From assembly GCA_030272585.1 (NCBI GenBank), contig BSYQ01000001.1, positions 9,129,001-9,193,000 on the forward strand: DNA of 64,000 nt, given 5' to 3'. Positions 56,501-64,000 of the stretch are shown here, in pieces. A program made the position numbers and the translations under genes. This DNA is from Bryopsis sp. KO-2023. Its lineage: Eukaryota; Chlorophyta; Ulvophyceae; Bryopsidales; Bryopsidaceae. Within the stretch, counting starts at the first letter, position 1. The number at the start of each line of letters is the position of its first letter. Under the pieces are notes generated by a model, which was not told the DNA's origin, searched no databases, and saw nothing but the letters and a program-made list of their open reading frames with translations.

Positions 56501-57546
56501 TAGAATCCTTTTCCGTGCCAGAACCTGCCAAAAAAAAAAAAAAGAAAAATGTGTGAGTTCAAAGAAACGAAAAAATAGAAAAACGTGTTTCCTTTGTTTG
56601 GCTTCCTTGGTCGATACATAGAAGCAAAAAAAGAAAATGAGAAAAAAAATGAAAGATGTGGAAACTCCTTGGTACAAAAAATAGTGATGTATTCGATGCA
56701 GAAAAATGTCTATTTCTATGCGTTATTTATTATTATTGTAAACATTAAAAAAAAGAATGGTGGAAAGATGGATTAAAAATGAGAAATTGGATTATCTTCC
56801 AATTCATAAAAAAACACAATAAAAAAGAAGAAAACACCTTTCATTTTATTTTATTTTTTTTTGGGGGGGGGGGGTAAAGCAACACAACAAGTGTGACATG
56901 GACCAAGTGGAAAACAGCAGATTCAAATGGGATCCATTTCTGATGGACATTAGATGCATAGGTTTTCGATTTGCTGAGCACCGACCTGTATATTCTAGTG
57001 AAAAACCTATCCAAGTTCGTGTGCGCTTCCAACTCATAACTCTCAGCCCCCGCCAATTCCGGTGTGTCAATTTCTCCTTCTGGCAGGCTGAAGCCCAAAA
57101 AAAAAAACACAACTCACTCATTCAACCTCCCAGGTGCTTGACAATCATCCAAGAGTCCAGAATGCATCGGGGATTTTTCCCCCAAAACCTTTCTGAAATC
57201 CATTATTAAAGTAAAACTCAAGGTTTGGGGGAAAATGCTCCACTGACGAGTGGTTGCTTCAGCTCTAGATTTATTGGAAACCCATCTCCTTTCTTTCTCG
57301 TCTAGAAAAAGATGTCAAATCAACAAAATATTGTAATTATATTCAGCTCAATTACTGGGTGTTGAAAATTCCTTGCATGGGCATACACCCCATCTGTTTT
57401 TTCAACCCTTGGAGACAAAGCAAACTCAAGTCTGCACACTTCGGAGCGATAAGGAGAGGATTTGTTAGGCCACCGTGTTCCACACACCTTGGAAGGGACT
57501 GGTATGGAATTCTTGAGGACGGGTCAAGGCCCGTCCCATCCTCCAT
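53566..57546 (-). CDS. ATG9: Autophagy-related protein 9, lipid scramblase (6 exons, 774 aa)
   Basis: ATG9 is the multi-pass membrane protein of autophagosome-seeding vesicles. Exons 57488-57546, 56986-57087, 56173-56524, 54928-55761, 54613-54715 and 53566-54440 join to exactly 775 codons. Core features: TNLDRFFTRIYRFWHGKGF before TM1; membrane helices in exon 3 (LLALLFTILFSAFLLLFV; YLIFFSLYWVYALVVFLV) and exon 4; the RKENYLIGMLNK and LTKTLEWNIYWCVLDAMF blocks; FQYKAQIFLEELASVVLTPF; and GVGDVCSFADFKF, followed by QGKMEKSFLSF. The C-terminal 200 residues are Ser/Gln/Glu-rich and variable, as usual. The short first exon is chosen because its ATG, donor and phase fit; it is the weakest part. Confidence 0.92.
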
Positions 57547-58364
57547 TGCCTCTAAAATCTCTCCTCCGTCGGTGGCGAGAATTCCTCCTCCCGTTTTCGG
57601 CGAGGAAAGCTGTCGTAGTCGTTTATTTCAATCTCCAGCGAGCTGTTTCGGGAGCGTTCGAAGACGTGGAAATAGTTTCGGGCCGTGGAGATTTTTTCAA
57701 ACCCAGTGCAGAACGAAATGCGTTTCGGCGACCTTTTAAAACACGTTCGTTTTTTTCGACACCTCTCCGTCTGCATCGAACAAGGTCGCTGACCTGCGCT
57801 CTTTGGAAGGCTTCCGCCAAAAGTCTAATCTTTTTTCAGGACAGTCAATACAAAACTGGTCGGCACACACGTAATCGTTCCTATTTTTATACACATCCCC
57901 TCACGCTGGCGTGCTGAAAAGAACTCACTCCACCCCCCACAGATTGAAGCCATGGTCGGACGATGTTTTCGCCTTTGAACTCGATTTGGAAAGCAACTTG
58001 CCCCTCCTCCACCTTGGTTCGATGTGAAACGCGGCCATCGCAGAATGGAAAGTTTCACGGATTGCAACGACCTAGAAAGCTCCAGCCCGCGACAAAGGTC
58101 CGGACGGTTTTTTACTGTTGTTTTTTTTTCCCCCGTCGTATTTGAGTTTGGAAGAACGCATGAGCGTTATGTTCATCCCCCTGACGGACACAAGCAGTCA
58201 CCCTATGCAACTACAACCTGATCCAGCAAATCTTGAGAAGAAAGTACCGATTTGGTGAACCTATATTCCCAAATGACTCATGCAATTCTTTTCAAAAAAA
58301 ATGGGGTAGCCGATGTGCACTCCAACACCTCTTTTTCATTTTTGATGATATTCATCCCTTGCAG
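57547..58364. promoter_or_regulatory. Divergent region between ATG9 and asparaginase, may hold first asparaginase exon
   Basis: About 800 bp. A plausible start exon of the asparaginase gene could lie near 58045-58100 (ATG with a short frame to a GT), but the phase does not settle it. No promoter motif is convincing. Confidence 0.35.
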
Positions 58365-61127
58365 TTGCAAGATGATGTGCCATCGGGAAAACGAAGGCGA
58401 AAGAAAAGCGGCTCTAATGGGGAGGACACAAAGTCCATGGACGAGGTTCAGGAACTTAAAATGACAAATGGGCACACACCTCCAGTAACCAGAAATCGAC
58501 ACGATGGGGAAATTACAGCAGAAGGTGATGATTCGAGGCAGGAAGTAGCCGATGTAAATGGCGCCCGTCACTGGCTGAGATTTCTTCTTCTGTATTTTTT
58601 GGAGGGGAAAACCATATATTGTGTGGGGAAAATTAACCTCGGAGCAACATTCTATGCCAAACTGTCAAAGAAATTTCTTTTAAAAAAAAAGAATCTGTCG
58701 TTGTTTCAGGGCCTCTGCTGATGATCACGAAGCCTCTGCCTAAAGTGTTAGTCATACACACGGGCGGAACTCTTGGAATGGATCCCCACGTAATTTAAAA
58801 AAAAGAAAAAATAATAATGACAGAACTTGAACACAGGTTTTTCAAAACATAAACTGACATTCGTCAGAAAGAACAGCTTCGTGCCTGAAACAGTTTGCAG
58901 AAAATTTTCCTCGCCTTTTCTTGTGAAGTTGAGCGGAGGCTTTTTATGCAAGGACTGTTTTTGAAGACGATTTTTTTTTTGGGCGGGGGGGGGGGCTCGG
59001 AAGTGACCACAAATGTCGAGTTTGACTGCTTAACTAGATTCGGTACCTAGGGCTCTGGTGGCTGAAATGAGAATACCGTCTGTAGGAATCATACCACTCT
59101 GACCAGGATGGGGTGCACTTGAGGGAAGGGACCGGTGGAACTTATAAAGGAGGCCTGAAACCTGGCGATATGCTGTCGAATTTATTAAGTAAGCCCACAT
59201 TCTGTCACTGCGTTTGCTTGCTTAATGGGGTAATTCAAAGCATTGGATTCGATTGCTTACCACGTTTGTGTGTTTTTCAACAACTTCCAGATATAGTGCC
59301 TGAGCTCAGCGCTTTCGCGAATATCGAGTTGAATGTGGTGTTCAACAAGGACAGCACAAGGTGGGCTGGACCCCCATGGCGAAGGGGAGGTAACAAGATA
59401 AATGAAGTTGAATAACTGATAAGCGAGGGTAGGTTTGAGTTGTGTAGGTTTCTCTGACTGCCAGGGGCTTCTTGAATTGCCAGGGTGGGTCCCAGCGACT
59501 GGATCGCAATAGCGAAGCTGCTGCATGCCAATCGACAAAAATACGATGCCTTTCTGGTGCGGATAGACCTCATAATATCCAGAGATATATGAATATACCT
59601 CATGTTTATTCATATATATATATATATATATAGTCCATTGCATGTCCGCATCTTCCGAATCCATTTGATCTTGCCTCACCCTTTGCTCAACTTTTTTGGT
59701 TTGGTGGGGGTGGTCAGGTGGTTCATGGGACAGACACAATGGCATACACCGCCAGTGCGCTCTCTCTTCTCCTGCTTGGATTTCGAAAACCTATCGTCCT
59801 GACGGGGTCTCAGTTGCCGTTGTTGATGCCGAGGTCGGATGCCCGGCAGAATCTAATTGGTGAGAAACGATCCTGTCGAAGCAATCATCCTCTAGAAAGG
59901 ATATGGTTTTTGTTCTTTTCTGCCCAGGTGAGGGCAGCACAAACCAACGTTTTTTGTTTCGCAGAAAATACCAAATCTCCTCGCTCCCAAAGTGAAAAAG
60001 ACTCAGAAAATTTCTCAGCAGAAACGTTTGGGATCCCCTGTACCAGCACAACTCACTCTCCTGCTTTCAACATTCGATGTATGTGTGGGATCTGGGACTT
60101 ATGGTACGATATTGATATGGACGTTCGCTGTTTTTTTTTTGTGTTTTTTTTCGACCTCAGATGCAATCACCTGTGCCACAGCCCCACACACATATCCTTA
60201 CGTAAACGTACAGGAAGTGTGTGTCTGCTTCGGTGGCAAACTGCTGAGGGGTAACCGGGCACAGAAGGTCAATTCCAACTCCTATGGGGTGAGGGATGGG
60301 AAACGCCGCTCAAAACCATGCTTTTTTCGATTTGCAATGTTGCTGCTGAATCTTCTCCTTTCCTCATAGGCGTTTGAATCCTCGTCCTATCCGAATTTAG
60401 CTACTTTAGGAGTGGATGTGGACTGGAAAAGTCGTTATCTGCTGAGAGTGGAGGGGGTGTACCGGCCAAGGTTCAAGGTGATAAAAAAAAGACGAGAGAT
60501 TCTTGTCAGTTTGTTCCATCCAGACGAAGCTTCCGGGTAAGTTTTTGGGGGGTGGATTGCATCGTTGACCTATACATTGGTTCTGTATTTGGCAGTTGGA
60601 TCCTCGGGTGATTCGCATTCCCATTGTTCCTGGTTCGAATCCTGAACTGGCGTATGGCGATTTGGTATCGAGAGGGGTGCGAGGAGTGGTGCTGGAGACT
60701 TTTGGTGTGGGAAACATGCCGGATACTGAAGAGGATGGGTGGATGACGTGGCTGAGGAATCAACGTGGAGAGAACCCAGAGGAAAACCAGGGCCTGCAGG
60801 TGAATGCCAAGCATATCCTGAAACTCCACAAGACCATCTCATCATCGCCTGTGTTAAGAAACAGTTCCAAGTTTCTGAGTTAAGAACGAAGCTGTGTGGG
60901 AATTTTTGCTGAGTGGCTCTGTTGTGTCTGACATGAAGATATACTTGGGATCTCAATGCACGAACGGACCCCTCCATCCTGAGCTGTACAAGAGTGGGAG
61001 CTTGGCGCTTCAGCTGGGGGTGGAATCCGGGCCGCAGATGACCCCGGAATGTGCGGTCGTGAAAATGATGATGTGTTTGTGCTACCCAGACATTCCACTG
61101 GGGGTGCCCCTTGCTGGGGAGATGTGA
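58365..61127 (+). CDS. L-asparaginase, bacterial type I/II fold (10 exons found, 5' end unresolved)
   Basis: Hydrolyses asparagine to aspartate and ammonia. Exons 58365-58524, 58710-58789, 59107-59188, 59291-59360, 59496-59556, 59718-59859, 60161-60288, 60370-60477, 60596-60799 and 60939-61127 give 408 codons in one frame. Both catalytic motifs are present: the first Thr in HTGGTLGMDP, and the Thr-Asp pair in VVHGTDTMAYTASAL. Other blocks are GSQLPLLMPRSDARQNL, the RGNRAQKV segment, IPIVPGSNPEL and SQCTNGPLHPELYKSG. The C-terminus ends PLAGEM. The first about 55 residues are basic and not part of the enzyme fold; the true start exon lies upstream. The last acceptor has a poor pyrimidine tract. 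Confidence 0.88.
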
Positions 61128-61557
61128 GAATATAAATTTTGGGTTGGAACGTGATGCTGTAATAAGGTGTAATGAGTTGTGCGATGTGTTACTTTGTGTC
61201 TACAAATCATCCCGTCAGAGAGGCTGAAGAAAAAGCAGAAAAAGATATGCCCCTCTCTATATATTAATCGGTTATGGAGAAGCCACTGGAAATTAAAACT
61301 CGTCCATCAACTCCAAAAAGCTTCATTCAGCATTCATCCCAAATACGACTGCCTGATTTGAACGGGAAACGCATTTATCTCATTCTTCCAGGTCATCGAA
61401 AGAAGCCAGCGTTGGTTGAAATATGTTGTAGAGGAAAATCAAGCAAACTCCCTCACAAACGATTTAAGGTGGAATTGATCCCAGATCCTCCTGCGCGACG
61501 TCTTTACAGCCAGAGAGAGAGAGGTTTCCCCTTCCACCACCTGATCATCTTCCTCCA
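61128..61557. other. Intergenic between asparaginase and SET methyltransferase
   Basis: 430 bp holding the asparaginase 3' end and the promoter of the next gene. No gene supported. Confidence 0.4.
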
Positions 61558-64000
61558 ATGCATGTGAACATGCGTTCTTCCATCCGAGCGCTCCCTGCCC
61601 CCGCGACGGCCTACGTCCCAACTCGACCACCTTCTCGTTCTCTCCGCCTCGCGCCAAGAGCCGTGTTTCATCCCAGGATTGCACGTACCCGTTCCCTGAC
61701 CTCCTCCGCCGCCGTCGCTACGCCCGACGTCGCTGACAGTTTGAACGGATGGGTCTCGCAGAGCCTGTCGCAGGACCTCGGCGTGCAGTGCGCCGTGAAA
61801 GACGGTGAACTGGTCGCAGTTGCGAGAAGGGACTTCGGCGCTGGAGAGGAAATTTTGAATGTGCCTCAGAAAACCTGGATCACGCCCGCGACTGCATCGG
61901 CTTCCGAGCTGGGCGATTCTGTTGCTCAATTGGAGCCATGGCTTCAAGTGGCGCTGTTGTTGATCAAGGAGAGGAGCAAGCTCGAATCTGGGGAGGGGTC
62001 CGCATTCGAATCGTACATTTCGAGTTTGCCCACAGAGCTGGGATCTCCCGTTTTCTGGCCAGAATCAGACTTGCAAGGCATCGAAGGAACACAGTTGTGG
62101 CAATCCTGTTTGGGATACAGGTACCCATGGAATTTCAAAAATGAAAGCATCCAACCATACGTGCTTTTCCACGATGCAGGTACCCGTAGAATGTGAAATG
62201 AAAGGATCCAATTGGTGGTTGGCTGCCCACAGGAATTTGAGTCTGCCAAAACTTAAGCAGGGTTTTCCCTACCATCAAGATATATTTAAAGGTGGATTTC
62301 CAGCAATGCAGTTCGTTTCTGCATGTGTAGGGATTTTTTTGCTCAGAAATTCAAGGATCTCCAGGCCACGGTGTTTGCCAGCAACCCCACAATCTTTGAT
62401 CCTAGTGTGTTCACTTTCGAGGCGTTTTGTTGGGGGGTGGGGACGGTCAGAGCGAGAGTGCATCCTCCGCTCGATGGCAACGATGTTGCAATGGTTCCCA
62501 TGGCAGACTTGGTGAGTTCACCAAAAAATTAAATTTCTCAACAAAACCAGGCAAGCAACTCGAGTATTGCTCCAGCAGGCTCCGTGGACAACCAATCGAC
62601 ATTAGATGGGGTTTTCGAGTGATGGTGCCATTTCAAAGAGTGAGATGTCGATGTGGTTGGGATGCTTTTGCCACGATACTCATGAGGTGGTTTTTGCTTG
62701 ATCCCAGTGATCCCTCCTTTCCAGGTGGTTCACTCACGGTTGGCGAACGTCACGTGGGAATTAAGCAGCGGCAATCTGCTTCGCAGAGAATCCAGCCTGG
62801 TTTTGAAGACCACCAAGGAAATCGGACAAGGGCAAACTCTACAGATGGATTTCGGCCCAAATGCACTAGATGGGAAAATTGCCCTGGATTATGGGGTGGT
62901 GGATGAATTTGTTCCCACAGTAGGTTCTCACGATTGCTCTAATCTTTTTTTGTGATTGTTGTTTTTTGCATTCGCAGACGTCCTCTCATACGCTTGTTGG
63001 GGAAAAAGAAGAAAAAGTATATCAGAAAAAGGTTCCTTGATGCGAAAAAGAAGACCGTGGAAAAATTGGAGCAAAGGCTTGATGTCGTTTCCTGTTTTGT
63101 AGGGTGGGTACTCTCTAACGATGAAGATCCCTGAAAATGACTCCTGCTTGGACGATAAATTGGACATTCTGGAGTTGCAGGGAATGGGCGAGTCCGTTAC
63201 ATTTGAGCTGGTTGCCGATGTGCCGCCTGCACCAGAATTTCTGGGATTCTTGAGGCTTTTGAACTGCTCAGGTGAATATGGGGTTGATCAACTGTGCCTC
63301 GCCTTGTTTCTTCTGGTCGTTTGGATAATTTTTGCTGATAATTTTTTTAATCCGTTACGTTTTATCTGTTTGAGAATTCACATAAGCATGGGTTTCCTGG
63401 GAGGCTTAAGATGCAACATATGGGGAAAAGGAAAAGACCAGATTTGCGTACATGTCCGATGAGCAAACTGGACAAGCGCCAGACCAGGCCCCCCCGTGGC
63501 TCATATATATATATATAAGAGATGGTGAAAAAGTGTAGAGTCAATGTCAATCTCTGTGTCTTTTTGTTGGCTATGATGCATCCAAGACTTGCTGTTGATC
63601 ATCTGGCGTTTGGCATTTGCATCGTCAGGTGATGATGCCTTTCATCTGGAAGCGTTGTTCAGAAACGATGCCTGGGACCACATGATGGAGCCTCTTTCTC
63701 AAACAAATGAGGAGATGCTGTGCGAGACAATGATTGGAGGATGTAAGGAAGCTCTGCGAGGGTATGAATCCATCCCCAAACGGTCAAAAGGAGCTGGCAA
63801 ACGGGAGGAGCTGTCCTGGCAGGTGAGAGGTCGGCGCAAAGATCTGGTGCTGGGGTGTTTGGAAGAATCATGTCCAGATGATCATATAACCGTGAAGTGT
63901 TTTTCCCCCTTCTCTTAGGTGTGCGATGGGGAGAGGGCTGGGCTTGAGTATGTGCTGCAGTGGTTTGAAGACCGAAAATCAAAGGTGGAATCTTTGGAGT
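61558..64000 (+). CDS. RuBisCO-LSMT-type SET-domain protein lysine methyltransferase (partial, cut by right edge)
   Basis: Exons 61558-62120, 62347-62511, 62725-62919, 62978-63016, 63103-63271, 63629-63822 and 63919 onward. The first about 60 residues are rich in Arg, Ser, Ala and Pro with few acids, like a plastid or mitochondrial transit peptide. The split SET domain follows: VARRDFGAGEEILNVP, then FCWGVGTVRAR, DVAMVPMADLVVHSR (the usual NH motif here reads VH), and KIALDYGVVDEF. The substrate-binding domain is recognisable by GYSLTMKIPEND, then LDDKLDILELQGM and DDAFHLEALFRND. Plant relatives trimethylate lysine on RuBisCO large subunit and fructose-bisphosphate aldolase. Between 62120 and 62347 the phases do not match, so a short exon is missing from this model or there is an indel. 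Confidence 0.85.

Noticed and set aside
1-64000. tRNA, rRNA, CRISPR arrays, bacterial operons
   Set aside because: No cloverleaf, rRNA-like or spacer-repeat structure was seen, and the split genes exclude a prokaryotic reading.

Overview
This is nuclear DNA of a eukaryote: most genes are split by short GT-AG introns, and it carries chromodomain Ty3/gypsy retrotransposons. An AKR2-type chaperone for chloroplast outer-envelope proteins and a RuBisCO-LSMT-type SET methyltransferase with a transit-peptide-like start point to a plastid. A RIB43A-type axonemal protein points to flagella. The best reading is a flagellate alga; I cannot name the lineage from sequence alone.

Region 1 (1 to about 22.8 kb) is a nest of mobile DNA, all retrotransposon genes on the minus strand. 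Element A (about 1-4529) has the end of gag, a complete pol with chromodomain, and the start of a further coiled-coil ORF running off the left edge. Element B (gag not found) has its pol split in two, 5382-7947 and 18040-20365, by element C. Element C (7948-18039, 10,092 bp) is complete: two identical 419-bp LTRs, a GCCAG target duplication, primer binding site, polypurine tract, gag, a pol in the -1 frame after an A8 run, and a third ORF in the env position with a coiled coil and a RING-like Cys/His pattern. Removing C and one target copy restores an unbroken B reading frame, so the insertion is recent. A deleted hAT DNA transposon (20497-21507) with a 20-bp terminal inverted repeat and an 8-bp target duplication lies beside B. 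It is followed by a cluster of long palindromes and an orphan first exon of a TauD-like dioxygenase.

Region 2 (about 24.7-64 kb) is gene-dense and made mostly of divergent pairs: BTL-type adenine nucleotide carrier (-)/ORAI-like calcium channel (+); eIF4E (-)/AKR2 (+), then condensin CAP-H (+); eIF3a (-)/proteasome beta-3 (+), then RIB43A (+); ATG9 (-)/L-asparaginase (+), then the SET methyltransferase (+, cut by the right edge). Exon models were built by hand from splice signals, reading-frame continuity and family resemblance. Total lengths are whole codons for all complete models.

Most of these genes are housekeeping: translation initiation, protein turnover, chromosome condensation, autophagy, organelle transport and calcium entry. 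No pathway links them. The most unusual material is the retrotransposon third ORF, the nested insertion history, the palindrome cluster and the ORAI channel.
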